Shown: one piece after another, positions 41,152 to 50,202 of the stretch
Layout: the number at the start of each line of letters is the position of its first letter
How positions within the stretch are numbered: position 1 is the stretch's first letter
Source: Palauibacter sp022826685
Lineage (GTDB): Bacteria; Gemmatimonadota; Gemmatimonadetes; Palauibacterales; Palauibacteraceae
Length of the DNA: 64,000 nt
Strand: one strand, 5' to 3'
NCBI RefSeq assembly: GCF_965221685.1
Contig: NZ_OZ244907.1
Made by a program: the position numbers and the translations under genes
Notes under the pieces: generated by a model
What the model saw: only the letters and a program-made list of their open reading frames with translations
Told to the model about the DNA's origin: nothing
The model's database searches: none

Positions 41152-43335
41152 ATGTCGCGAGCGAAGGCAGCATGCCATGACCGTTTTCCCCTCGTCGCGG
41201 CGGTGCTCGCCGTGAGCGTCCAGGCCGCGGGCTGCACCGGGGAGGGCACCGACCCCGCCCCCGAATCCCCGGCCGACGCCGGGGTCGCGCCTCCCGTCGC
41301 ACGCATGATCCCGGAACAGTTGGAGACGCACGGACACACGCGGATCGACAACTACTACTGGCTCAACCAGCGCGAGGATCCCGAGGTCATCGCATACCTC
41401 GAGGCGGAGAACGGCTATACCGACGCGCTGATGGCGCACACCGAAGACCTCCAGGCGGAGCTGTTCGAGGAGATCAAGGGGCGGATCCGGCAGACCGACC
41501 TCTCCGTGCCGGTGAGGGAGGGCGACTTCTTCTACTACAGCCGCACCGAGGACGGCCGGGATTACCCCATCTACGCCCGGAAGCGCGGGTCTCTCGACGC
41601 GGACGAGGAAGTCATCCTCGACGTCAACCCGCTCGCCGAGGGTCACGACTATTACGCCGCCTTCCCGGAAGTCAGCTCCGACGGCGACCTGATGGCGTGG
41701 GCCGAGGACACCCGCGGACGTCGCATCTACACCATCCGGATCCGGAATCTCGCCACGAGGGAGGACTACCCGGAAGCGATCGAGGGCGCCTCCGGCAACA
41801 TGATATGGGCCGAGGACAACCGGACGCTCTTCTACACGAAGCGGGACCCCGGCACCCTGCGCTCATACCAGATCTACCGGCACCGGCTCGGCACCGATCC
41901 CGCGGACGACGTGCTCGTGTACCAGGAGGACGATGAGGAGTTCAGCTCCGGCGTCCGCAAGACGAAGTCGAAGAGGTACCTCGTCATCTCCTCCTCACAC
42001 ACCGTGATGGACGAGCACCGCTTCCTCGACGCGACGAACCCCGAGGGCGAGTTCACCCTCTTCCTTCCGCGCGAGCGCGGTCACGAGCACCGCTTCGACC
42101 ACTTCGGGGACCACTTCTACATCCGGACGAACCTCGACGGGGCCGAGAACTTCAGGCTCATGCGGACTCCCGTGGACGGGACGGCGACGGACAACTGGGA
42201 GACGGTCGTCCCGCACCGGAGCGACGTCTTCCTCCAGGGGTTCGAGCTGTTCCGGGATTACCTCGTCCTCTCGGAGCGCGCGGGAGGGCTCACCCGCCTG
42301 CGCGTCCGCGCGTGGGGAGGGGAGGAGCACGAGATCGCGTTCGACGAGCCGGCCTACCTGGCTTCGCTGTCGGCCAACCCCGAACTGGACACGAACATCC
42401 TTCGCTACGGGTACACGTCGCTCTCCGCGCCGCGTTCCGTCTACGACTACGACATGTCCACCCGCGAGCGCACGCTGCTCAAGGAGGACGAAGTCCTGGG
42501 CGGCTACGACCGCGCGGAGTACGTGGTGGAGCGACTGCACGCCCCCGCCCGCGACGGCGCCGTGGAAGTCCCGGTGTCCCTCGTCTACCGGAGCGGTCTC
42601 GAGAAGGACGGCGACAACCCGCTCCTCCTCTACGCCTACGGCTCATACGGTGCGAGCATGGAGCCCACCTTCTCCTCCACCCGCCTCAGCCTCCTCGACC
42701 GCGGATTCGTGTACGCGATCGCCCATATCCGCGGCGGACAGGAACTGGGCCGGGCGTGGTACGAGGACGGGAAGATGTTCAACAAGAAGAACACCTTCAC
42801 CGACTACGTGGACGTGGCGGATTTCCTCGTCGCGGAAGGCTACACGAGTCCCGAGAAGCTCTTCGCCCGCGGCGGGAGCGCCGGGGGTCTGCTCATGGGC
42901 GCGGTCGTGAACATGCGGCCGGAGCTGTTCCGGGGCGTCGTCGCGCACGTCCCGTTCGTCGATGTCGTGACGACGATGCTGGACGAGTCGATCCCGCTCA
43001 CGACCTTCGAGTGGGACGAATGGGGCGACCCCCACGAACTCGAGTCGTACCGCTACATGCTCTCCTACTCCCCCTACGACCAGGTGGAGGCGAAGGACTA
43101 CCCCAACCTGCTCGTGACGACGGGACTGCACGACTCGCAGGTGCAGTACTGGGAGCCCGCGAAGTGGGTCGCGAAGCTGCGCGCGACGAAGACGGACGAC
43201 AACCGCCTGCTCCTCAAGACGCACATGGATGCCGGCCACGGCGGCGGCTCGGGCCGCGACCGACGGTACGAGGAACTCGCCTTCGAGTTCGCCTTCATCC
43301 TCGACCTGCTGGACGAGACCGCCTCACCCCAATGA
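41152..43335 (+). CDS. ptrB: Oligopeptidase B (S9A prolyl-oligopeptidase family), exported
   Basis: This 727-residue peptidase has a lipoprotein-type signal (VSVQAAGC), an N-terminal seven-bladed propeller (about 40-450) and a catalytic domain. The triad is complete: S576 in GGSAGG, D661 in GLHDSQV, H696 in DAGHGG. It cleaves short peptides after basic residues. AAGGAG lies 7-12 bases before the ATG at 41152. It contrasts with the S9 gene at 12164, where the acid and His are not recognisable. Confidence 0.92.
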   Translation: MSRAKAACHDRFPLVAAVLAVSVQAAGCTGEGTDPAPESPADAGVAPPVARMIPEQLETHGHTRIDNYYWLNQREDPEVIAYLEAENGYTDALMAHTEDLQAELFEEIKGRIRQTDLSVPVREGDFFYYSRTEDGRDYPIYARKRGSLDADEEVILDVNPLAEGHDYYAAFPEVSSDGDLMAWAEDTRGRRIYTIRIRNLATREDYPEAIEGASGNMIWAEDNRTLFYTKRDPGTLRSYQIYRHRLGTDPADDVLVYQEDDEEFSSGVRKTKSKRYLVISSSHTVMDEHRFLDATNPEGEFTLFLPRERGHEHRFDHFGDHFYIRTNLDGAENFRLMRTPVDGTATDNWETVVPHRSDVFLQGFELFRDYLVLSERAGGLTRLRVRAWGGEEHEIAFDEPAYLASLSANPELDTNILRYGYTSLSAPRSVYDYDMSTRERTLLKEDEVLGGYDRAEYVVERLHAPARDGAVEVPVSLVYRSGLEKDGDNPLLLYAYGSYGASMEPTFSSTRLSLLDRGFVYAIAHIRGGQELGRAWYEDGKMFNKKNTFTDYVDVADFLVAEGYTSPEKLFARGGSAGGLLMGAVVNMRPELFRGVVAHVPFVDVVTTMLDESIPLTTFEWDEWGDPHELESYRYMLSYSPYDQVEAKDYPNLLVTTGLHDSQVQYWEPAKWVAKLRATKTDDNRLLLKTHMDAGHGGGSGRDRRYEELAFEFAFILDLLDETASPQ

Positions 43336-43378
43336 CCCCGGTGGGGTGGCGGGCCAGAAGACGCCGCCTCGCAGGCAG

Positions 43379-43819
43379 CTACGCCGGATCCGACGCCAGT
43401 GGATGGCGCCACTTCAGCCCCTCGAAGCGGCTGAAATCGCGGTCGGTCGTCACCCACTCGCACCCGCTCTCCATCGCCATCGCCGCCAGATATGCGTCCG
43501 GCACCAGGTTGCCCTTCGCTCCGGCCTGACGGCACAACCGCAGGAAGATGGCCCAATGGCGGGTGCCGGGTGTCACTTCGATGCAGTTGGGTCGTTCACG
43601 GAGTTGCTCGGCGAACGCGGTCGCATGGGAGAGAGTACTCGGAGTCTTGAACACCTTCGGATGCGTCACTACGCGGATGAACCCGCTCAGAACCAGCGGG
43701 CTCAGTCCGAAAACCGCGTCCGAATCGACCTCCGACACCAGCCACTCCAGGTATCGCTCATGGTCCTGCGCGTCTCGGCGGTGGGCGTAGACGAGGATGT
43801 TGACGTCGGGAAGGATCAA
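43379..43819 (-). CDS. vapC: VapC-type PIN-domain toxin
   Basis: This 146-residue PIN-domain ribonuclease has acidic residues D5 (LPDVNILVYAH), D108 (NLVPDAYLAA) and D126/D128 (TTDRDFSRF). It belongs to the subgroup with VVTHPKVF after the second strand, in which the usual early Glu is replaced (LSPLVLSGF). VapC toxins cleave tRNA or rRNA. The gene overlaps the antitoxin stop by 4 bp. It is convergent with oligopeptidase B. Confidence 0.88.
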   Translation of the reverse strand: MILPDVNILVYAHRRDAQDHERYLEWLVSEVDSDAVFGLSPLVLSGFIRVVTHPKVFKTPSTLSHATAFAEQLRERPNCIEVTPGTRHWAIFLRLCRQAGAKGNLVPDAYLAAMAMESGCEWVTTDRDFSRFEGLKWRHPLASDPA

Positions 43820-44064
43820 CCGTCATCTTCCATGAGTTCGATGAGGGCCGCGGAATCGTCGAGATCGACGCCGGGCCGGAGGCCGCCTTCCCCCGTGGTC
43901 ACGAGAGCAAGCGGCGCGGGCGGGTTCGAGGCCCGGTCCCTGGACCGCTGAAGACGTTCGCGCAGGGACTGCGCGATCACGGCTGTCACGGTCATCCCCG
44001 ACTCGAGCGCGTGACGTTTCACCGCTCGCATGAGGTCATCGTCCAGCCGAACTGTGGTTCTCAT
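43816..44064 (-). CDS. vapB: VapB-type ribbon-helix-helix antitoxin
   Basis: This 82-residue protein has an N-terminal ribbon-helix-helix DNA-binding domain (MRTTVRLDDDLMRAVKRHAL). An acidic C-terminal tail follows (DLDDSAALIELMEDD) that would wrap around the PIN toxin. It starts right at the inverted-repeat operator and overlaps the toxin start (ATGA), the normal antitoxin-first order of vapBC. Confidence 0.88.
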   Translation of the reverse strand: MRTTVRLDDDLMRAVKRHALESGMTVTAVIAQSLRERLQRSRDRASNPPAPLALVTTGEGGLRPGVDLDDSAALIELMEDDG

Positions 44065-44100
44065 GACATATACACATATCCAGTCGGCGTCAGTATGTCA
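44064..44100. promoter_or_regulatory. Probable VapB operator
   Basis: TGACATA (44064-44070) and TATGTCA (44094-44100) form a 7-bp perfect inverted repeat 23 bp apart. An AT-rich core with ATATACACATAT lies at the left arm. The left arm begins at the antitoxin start codon, so bound VapB would block transcription or initiation. Confidence 0.5.
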
Positions 44101-44141
44101 ACGCATCCCGAGGCCGGTGGCCTCGCGGGGCCCGGCGAGCG

Positions 44142-45149
44142 CTACGGCATCGACGCCTGGGCGCGGACCCATTCGACGGCTTCGCGGTGCGTCCCGAACC
44201 AGACGTCGGGCTTCGACCGGATGTGTTCGATGAGTTCGCGCAGGATCACGATCCGGGAGCGGTGCCCGATGTAGTGCGGGTGCATGGTGAGGAGGAACAT
44301 CGTCCCCTCCTCGTAGGCCACGTCGAACTCGTCCTTGAAGACCTCGAGGACCTCGCGCGGGTTGGAGTACCGGTCCCCGAGCGGGTTGAAGAGCGGCGCG
44401 TCGTCCAGGATCCAGTCCACCGGGAGTTCGACGAGGCCCGTGGGCTCGCCGTTCTGGTTGATCTCGTAGGGCCGGTCGTCGGCCATGAGCGATGAGTCGT
44501 ACAGGAAGCCCATCTCCAGGAGGAGATCGAGCGTCGAATCGCTGAAGTTCCACGACGGCGCGCGGTAGCCGACGGGGCGTTCGCCCATGAGTTCCGTCAG
44601 CCGCTCGATGGCCATGCGCAGGAGACGTTCCTCCTCGTCGCGCGGGAGCGTGGCGTTGCGCTCGTGGATCCAGCCGTGGACGCCGATCTCGTGGCGGCCC
44701 GACGCTTGGATCATGTCGACCTGGTGCGGGGCGAGGCTGAAGCTGAGCGCGGGTCCGAAGAACGAGGCTCCGATCCCGTACTCGTCGAGCAGGTCGATGA
44801 TGCGGCCCAGGGCGACGCGCGAGCCGTACTCTCCCTGCGAGAGCCCGCCCACGTTGGTGTCGCCGTTCCGCAGCCAGATGGTCTCGTTGTCCACGTCGAA
44901 GGAGAGCAGCACCGCGACGCGGCCCCCGTCCGGCCACGAATCCGGGTTGAGGTCGCGGCCGGCGCGCACGCGGTTCACGGCCTCGAACACGCGCTCCTCG
45001 GACCAGCGCCACGGCGGGTCGTCCGCCTCCTGCGCGGCTATGGGCGCCGCCGGCGCCGTCCACAGCGCCGCCAGTCCGCAGAGCGCGGTCACGAGTCCGC
45101 GCGGCAGCGAACGAGTCGAGGAGAGGTTGAATTGTATGCGCCCGGTCAT
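44142..45149 (-). CDS. Secreted polysaccharide deacetylase (NodB domain)
   Basis: This 335-residue protein has a signal peptide (ending PIAAQ). The NodB metal site comprises SFDVDN (catalytic D85, metal D87) and GVHGWIHERN (H158, H162), with RAPSW providing the Arg and TMHPHYIGH at the C-terminal end the final His. This CE4 subgroup acts on peptidoglycan, chitin or small amide substrates (some members are imidase/allantoinase-like); the substrate cannot be decided. The 169 bp between it and pckA contain an AT-rich patch around 45176-45203, probably promoter DNA. Confidence 0.88.
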   Translation of the reverse strand: MTGRIQFNLSSTRSLPRGLVTALCGLAALWTAPAAPIAAQEADDPPWRWSEERVFEAVNRVRAGRDLNPDSWPDGGRVAVLLSFDVDNETIWLRNGDTNVGGLSQGEYGSRVALGRIIDLLDEYGIGASFFGPALSFSLAPHQVDMIQASGRHEIGVHGWIHERNATLPRDEEERLLRMAIERLTELMGERPVGYRAPSWNFSDSTLDLLLEMGFLYDSSLMADDRPYEINQNGEPTGLVELPVDWILDDAPLFNPLGDRYSNPREVLEVFKDEFDVAYEEGTMFLLTMHPHYIGHRSRIVILRELIEHIRSKPDVWFGTHREAVEWVRAQASMP

Positions 45150-45318
45150 GAGGATTCCCCCGTTTCGGTAGTCATCTCAAGTCTGAAGGCTTATTTTAAC
45201 AGATTGCTCGTGAATCGGACGGTCGGCGCCGATTCCGTCCGGCGCTGAGAGCCCGTCCCCGATTCGTGGGCTCGTCGCCGTGGTGCCGGCCCTCCCCTGA
45301 TTATGGCGACGACGACAC

Positions 45319-46926
45319 ATGACGACTACGACGGCCGAAATCGGCACCATGGACCTAAGCGCGCACGGGATCACCGTCACCCGCGTCAAGCGAAATCCGT
45401 CCGTCGATGAGATCTATGCGGATGCCCTGAGCGGACGCGAACCCGGGGCGATCAAGGCGGCGAACGGAGCCCTCGTGGCCTTCTCCGGCGCCAAGACCGG
45501 CCGCTCCCCGAACGACAAGCACGTGGTGCGCGATCCCGAGACCGAACGGGACGTCTGGTGGGGTCCGGTCAACTTCCCCCTCGAGCGCGAGAGCTTCCTG
45601 CGGAACCGGACGCGCGTCCGCGCCTTCCTGAACCGGCAGGACCTCCTGTACGTCATCGACGGCTTCGCGGGCTGGGATCCGGAATACCGCCTCAACGTGC
45701 GGATCATCTGCAACCGCCCGTACCACGCCCTCTTCATGCACAACATGCTCATCCGCCCCACGCCGGCGGAGCTGGCGGAGTTCGGCGAACCCGATTTCGT
45801 CGTCTACAACGCGGGCCAGGAGGCGGCGGACCCCTCCGTGGACGGCGTCACGTCGCCGACGAGCGTGGACCTCTCCTTCGCGGACAACGAGGCCTGCATC
45901 CTCGGGACCGAGTACGCGGGGGAGATGAAGAAGGGCGTGTTCACGATCATGAACTACCTCATGCCGAAGCGGGACGTGCTCTCGATGCACTGCTCGGCGA
46001 CGACCGACCCGGAGACCGGGGCGTCGTCGCTCCTCTTCGGTCTCTCCGGGACGGGGAAAACGACGCTCTCCGCCGACCCGAACCGGCGGCTCATCGGCGA
46101 CGACGAGCACTGCTGGACCGACTCGGGGATCTTCAACATCGAGGGCGGCTGCTACGCGAAGACGATCGACCTCTCCGAGGAGAAGGAGCCCGACATCTAC
46201 CGGGCGCTCCGCTACGGCGCGGTGCTGGAGAACGTCGTGCTGCGCGACGACGGGAGCGTGGACTGGTCGGACTCGTCGATCACGCAGAACACGCGCGGCA
46301 GCTACCCGATCGAGTTCATCGACAACGCGCAGGTGCCGTGCGTGGCGGGCCACCCGACGGACGTGATCTTCCTGACGGCGGACGCCTTCGGCGTGCTGCC
46401 GCCGGTGAGCCGGTTGACGCCCGAGCAGGCCATGTACCACTTCATCAGCGGGTACACGGCGAAGGTCGCGGGCACGGAGGTCGGCGTCACCGATCCCGTG
46501 GCCACCTTCTCGCCCTGCTTCGGGGGGCCGTTCCTCGTGTGGCACCCGGCGAAGTACGCGCGACTGCTTGCGGACCGAATGCATGAGCACGGCGTGAACG
46601 TGTGGCTTGTGAACACGGGCTGGAGCGGCGGGCCGTTCGGCGTCGGGGCGCGGATCGACCTGCCGCACACGCGCCGGATGGTCGACGCGATCCACGCGGG
46701 CGAACTGACGGACGCGCCGACGGAGCCGGACCCGGTGTTCGGGATCCATGTCGTGACGGAAGTGCCGGGCGTGCCGAGCGAGATCCTGCGCCCGCGCGCA
46801 ACGTGGCCGGACCCCGCGGCGTACGATGAGAAGGCCGCGCACCTGGCGCGGCTCTTCAAGGAAAACTTCACGGAATACGAGGACGACTGTCCGCCGGAGG
46901 TCTGTACGGCGGGCCCCGTGGTCTGA
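45319..46926 (+). CDS. pckA: Phosphoenolpyruvate carboxykinase (ATP)
   Basis: This 535-residue enzyme converts oxaloacetate and ATP to phosphoenolpyruvate, the first step of gluconeogenesis. Landmarks are FSGAKTGRSPNDK (substrate Arg), the P-loop GLSGTGKT (241-248), LIGDDEHCW with metal-binding Asp residues, and NTGWSGG. Length is typical of the ATP-dependent form. Start ATG at 45319; the ribosome site is weak. The presence of PEPCK with dicarboxylate and SSS-type symporters fits growth on organic acids or amino acids. Confidence 0.97.
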   Translation: MTTTTAEIGTMDLSAHGITVTRVKRNPSVDEIYADALSGREPGAIKAANGALVAFSGAKTGRSPNDKHVVRDPETERDVWWGPVNFPLERESFLRNRTRVRAFLNRQDLLYVIDGFAGWDPEYRLNVRIICNRPYHALFMHNMLIRPTPAELAEFGEPDFVVYNAGQEAADPSVDGVTSPTSVDLSFADNEACILGTEYAGEMKKGVFTIMNYLMPKRDVLSMHCSATTDPETGASSLLFGLSGTGKTTLSADPNRRLIGDDEHCWTDSGIFNIEGGCYAKTIDLSEEKEPDIYRALRYGAVLENVVLRDDGSVDWSDSSITQNTRGSYPIEFIDNAQVPCVAGHPTDVIFLTADAFGVLPPVSRLTPEQAMYHFISGYTAKVAGTEVGVTDPVATFSPCFGGPFLVWHPAKYARLLADRMHEHGVNVWLVNTGWSGGPFGVGARIDLPHTRRMVDAIHAGELTDAPTEPDPVFGIHVVTEVPGVPSEILRPRATWPDPAAYDEKAAHLARLFKENFTEYEDDCPPEVCTAGPVV

Positions 46927-46963
46927 CTCCGGCCACGGGCGGCGAACAGGAGGAGGAAGCCCG

Positions 46964-48598
46964 ATGCGGCGACGTGATCTGATGTTGGCGATGGGCCTGG
47001 CGGTGCTGGTGGCCGGGTGTTCGAGCGGGCAGCGCGACGCGCCGCAGATGGCGGGCGCCTCCATGGGGGGCGCGGCGCAGGCGGGCAACGGCGACGGGAA
47101 CTCCACGCCGCTCTACGGCAACCTCGGCCCGCACAACCGGCCGGTCACCACGGCGTCGGAGAAGGCGCAGGCCTACTTCGACGAGGGCCTGCTCTTCATG
47201 TACGCCTTCGGCACCTCGATCGCCGAGGAATCCTTCCGCGCCTCGCAGGTGGAGGACCCGGAATGCGCCTCCTGCTACTGGGGCGAGGCGTGGTCGCTGG
47301 CGCCGTACCTGAACGGCGGCATGTCGCCCGGGAACGAACGCTCGGCCCACGCCGCCATGCAGAAGGCGAAGGAACACAGGTCGGGCGCGACCGAGGTCGA
47401 GCAGGCGCTCATCGATGCCTTCGACGTGCGGTTCGAGGCCGACCCCGAGCGCTCCCGCCGCCGCATGCTCGACACGCTGTACGCGCGCGAGATGGACAAG
47501 GTCGCGGCGCGCTACCCGGACGACCTGGACGTGCTCACGCTGCAGGCCGAGGCCTGGATGCTGCTGCGCCCCCGGCGCGGAGACGTGGACCTCGAAGCGA
47601 AGGATGTGAAGAAGATCCGCCCCATCCTCGAAACCGTCCTGGCGCGGGACATCCGTCACCCCGGCGCCTGCCACCTCTACATCCACCTCGTGGAGGCGTC
47701 GCAGGATCCGGGTCTGGCCGAGGCGTGTTCGGATCACCTCGGCAGCCAGATCGCGGTGAGCCACATCCACCACATGCCGACACACATCTACATGAACATC
47801 GGCCGCTGGGGCGACGCCGTGCGCGGCAACCAGCAGGCGTGGCACGCGGACCAGAAGGCTGCGCACGGCGGCCCTCCGGGCGTCTATCCGTCCCACAACC
47901 TGCACATGCTGCTCAACGCCGCCGTCATGGACGGGCAGAGCGCGGTCGCGATCCAGGCCGCGAAGGACCTGGCGGGACACCGCGGACCGTGGGGGGCGTA
48001 CATCCCGCTCACCTACGCGGCGTTCGGCCGCTGGAGCGAGATTCTGGCGGGCGACGGTCCGAAGTCGGACGATCCCATGGAAGTCGTCGCGTGGAGCTTC
48101 TCGCGCGGCCTCGCCTACCTCCGGATGGGGCACATCGACGTCGCGCAGGACCACCTCGGGGAGATCGACCAAGCGCTCGAGGACGCCGATCCCTCCGCCA
48201 CCTTCCGTTACAGCCCGCTCGCGGACGTCGTCGCGCTGCCGCGCTCGATCCTCGCGGGCGAGATCCTGAACGCGAAGGGGAAGGCGGAGGAGGCCGTGGC
48301 GGTGCTGAAGCACGGGATCGAGAAGGAAGACGGACTCATCTATTCGGAGCCGCGGGCGTGGCACATGCCGGTTCGGCATACGCTCGGCGCCATCCTGCTC
48401 GAGAACGACCGGGCGGGGGAGGCGGAACAGGTCTACCGCGACGCGCTCGAGGATCTGCCCAACCAGGGATGGGCCTGGTTCGGACTCACGCAGGCGCTCA
48501 AGGCGCAGAAGAAGACCGCACAGGCGCAGGAGGCGGGGCGCGAGTTCGACCGTTACTGGGTCCGTGCGGACACCTGGCTGCGCAGCTCGAGGTTCTGA
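46964..48598 (+). CDS. TPR-repeat lipoprotein
   Basis: This 544-residue lipoprotein (lipobox LVAGC, Cys about 20) starts with an N-terminal segment that recurs in a family of 'tetratricopeptide repeat' proteins: FDEGLLFMYAF, CASCYWGEAWSLAPYLNGG, and HIHHMPTHIYMNIGRW. Helical repeats run to the C-terminus. AGGAGGAGG is an excellent ribosome site. The CxxC (ECASC) and His-rich segments could bind metal, but no function is established. It lies 37 bp after pckA and may be co-transcribed. Confidence 0.8.
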   Translation: MRRRDLMLAMGLAVLVAGCSSGQRDAPQMAGASMGGAAQAGNGDGNSTPLYGNLGPHNRPVTTASEKAQAYFDEGLLFMYAFGTSIAEESFRASQVEDPECASCYWGEAWSLAPYLNGGMSPGNERSAHAAMQKAKEHRSGATEVEQALIDAFDVRFEADPERSRRRMLDTLYAREMDKVAARYPDDLDVLTLQAEAWMLLRPRRGDVDLEAKDVKKIRPILETVLARDIRHPGACHLYIHLVEASQDPGLAEACSDHLGSQIAVSHIHHMPTHIYMNIGRWGDAVRGNQQAWHADQKAAHGGPPGVYPSHNLHMLLNAAVMDGQSAVAIQAAKDLAGHRGPWGAYIPLTYAAFGRWSEILAGDGPKSDDPMEVVAWSFSRGLAYLRMGHIDVAQDHLGEIDQALEDADPSATFRYSPLADVVALPRSILAGEILNAKGKAEEAVAVLKHGIEKEDGLIYSEPRAWHMPVRHTLGAILLENDRAGEAEQVYRDALEDLPNQGWAWFGLTQALKAQKKTAQAQEAGREFDRYWVRADTWLRSSRF

Positions 48599-48623
48599 GA
48601 TCCGCCGGGTCGAGCCGCCCCGC

Positions 48624-49505
48624 ATGATCGACTTCTCGCCGCCCGGGGGTCCGTACCGCGTCAGCTACGAAGCCGACTTCGACATCTCCCGCGCGGTGAC
48701 CGCGCCGCCGCCGGACGCGCCGTCCGAGGCGGCGATGAAGAAGGAGCTGAAACGGACGGTGCGCGAGATCTCTCGGCTCCAGCGGCGTCTCCATGCGCAC
48801 CGCCACTACGCGGTGCTGCTCGTCTTCCAGGCGATGGACGCGGCCGGCAAGGATTCGACGCTGCGGGCGGCCATGACGGGCGTGAACCCCGCGGGCTTCC
48901 GGATCAACGCCTTCGAGGCGCCGTCCAACCTGGAGGCGAGACACGACTTCCTGTGGCGCACGACGCGCCGCCTCCCGGAGAAGGGCCGGATCGGGATCTT
49001 CAACCGGAGCTACTACGAGGAAGTACTCATCGTCCGGGTCCACCCGAAATACCTCGACAGGCAGAAGCTTCCCCGGCGGCTGCCGATCATGGAACGGTGC
49101 GAGGAGCGCTACCAGTCGATCCGGGACCACGAACGGCACCTGGCCCGGAACGGAACGGTGATCCTGAAGTTCTGGCTCAACATCTCGAAGGACGAGCAGG
49201 CCCGCCGCTTCCTCCGCCGCATCGACCGCCCCGACAAGAACTGGAAGTTCAACCGCGCCGACATCGAGGAACGGCAGCACTGGGACGACTACATGGACGC
49301 CTACGAGGACGCGATCAACGCGACCTCCCGCCGGTGGGCGCCGTGGTACGCGATCCCCGCCGACTCGAAGCCCTGGATGCGGCTGGTCGTCGCCCGACTC
49401 GTGCGCGACCAGCTCGCCACCCTCGACCTCACCCACCCGGAGCTACCCGAGGAAGAACGCGCCGAACTCCAGGGCTACCGCGCCCACCTCGCCGCCGAAC
49501 TGTAG
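48624..49505 (+). CDS. ppk2: Polyphosphate kinase 2 (PPK2) family
   Basis: This 293-residue enzyme has the PPK2 Walker A-like MDAAGKDST (71-79), the lid and Walker B region GIFNRSYYEEVLIVRVHP, and EERQHWDDYMDAYEDAIN. It phosphorylates nucleoside mono- or diphosphates with polyphosphate. The single-domain form with this length resembles class I-III PPK2 enzymes; which nucleotide is used cannot be decided. The ATG at 48624 begins 25 bp after the TPR gene. Confidence 0.93.
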   Translation: MIDFSPPGGPYRVSYEADFDISRAVTAPPPDAPSEAAMKKELKRTVREISRLQRRLHAHRHYAVLLVFQAMDAAGKDSTLRAAMTGVNPAGFRINAFEAPSNLEARHDFLWRTTRRLPEKGRIGIFNRSYYEEVLIVRVHPKYLDRQKLPRRLPIMERCEERYQSIRDHERHLARNGTVILKFWLNISKDEQARRFLRRIDRPDKNWKFNRADIEERQHWDDYMDAYEDAINATSRRWAPWYAIPADSKPWMRLVVARLVRDQLATLDLTHPELPEEERAELQGYRAHLAAEL

Positions 49506-49527
49506 GATCGAACTCGTGTAGGGCCGA

Positions 49528-50202
49528 TCAGCGGATGGTGGGGCCGCCGGTTCGGTTGTCGGGGACGAAGCGGTCGCGCGCGGGCATGCGCGTGTCGACG
49601 ACCGTCGCGGAGTCGACGACGGCGTCCGCCGGCAGGAGATCGTTGAAGTAGAGCATGGCGCCGACCACCGCGTAGACCTCCTCGTCGGTCATCGTGCCCG
49701 GCAGGTCGAAGGGCATGGCGCGGCGGGTGTAGTCGAACAGCGTCGTCGCGTAGGGCCAGTAGTTGCCCACGGTGGAACGCAGGCTGCGGTCGTTCGCGAA
49801 CGGGAACTCGTCTCCCGGGATGCGGCCGGTGATGATGTCGTTCGGCCCTTCCCGTCCCGTCGGGCCGTGACAGAGGATGCAGCGGTGGCGCTCCCACACC
49901 TCCAGCCCCTCCCCGACGGTGCCCTGTCCGGGCGGCAGGCCCGCGCCGTCGGGGCCGATGTCGATGTCCCAGGCCGCGATCTGCGACTCCGTCGCGGGCG
50001 TCCCGAAGCCGTACACGGGCTGGGCCGCGCCCGCGCGTCCCGTCGCCCCGTCGCCTGGATCCGTCGTCTCGACCATGGCCGCGCCGGAGCTGGCGTTGCC
50101 GGCCTCGACGCCGCCCCCGGAGTCGCCCGCGCCGCAGGCCGCCAGCGCCGGCATGAGGGCCGCGACGCTCAGCAGCCGCGAGACCACGTTGGTGCGGCTC
50201 AT
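49528..50202 (-). CDS. c-type cytochrome lipoprotein, SoxD-like partner
   Basis: This 224-residue exported cytochrome has a lipobox (LPALAACG) and one heme site C108-I-L-C111-H112. A likely Met ligand lies in RRAMPFDLPGTM; GNYWPYATTLFDYTRRAMPF is characteristic of the cytochromes paired with SoxC sulfite/sulfane dehydrogenases. It would pass electrons from the molybdenum subunit to the respiratory chain. Its ATG overlaps the stop of that subunit (ATGA). Confidence 0.85.
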   Translation of the reverse strand: MSRTNVVSRLLSVAALMPALAACGAGDSGGGVEAGNASSGAAMVETTDPGDGATGRAGAAQPVYGFGTPATESQIAAWDIDIGPDGAGLPPGQGTVGEGLEVWERHRCILCHGPTGREGPNDIITGRIPGDEFPFANDRSLRSTVGNYWPYATTLFDYTRRAMPFDLPGTMTDEEVYAVVGAMLYFNDLLPADAVVDSATVVDTRMPARDRFVPDNRTGGPTIR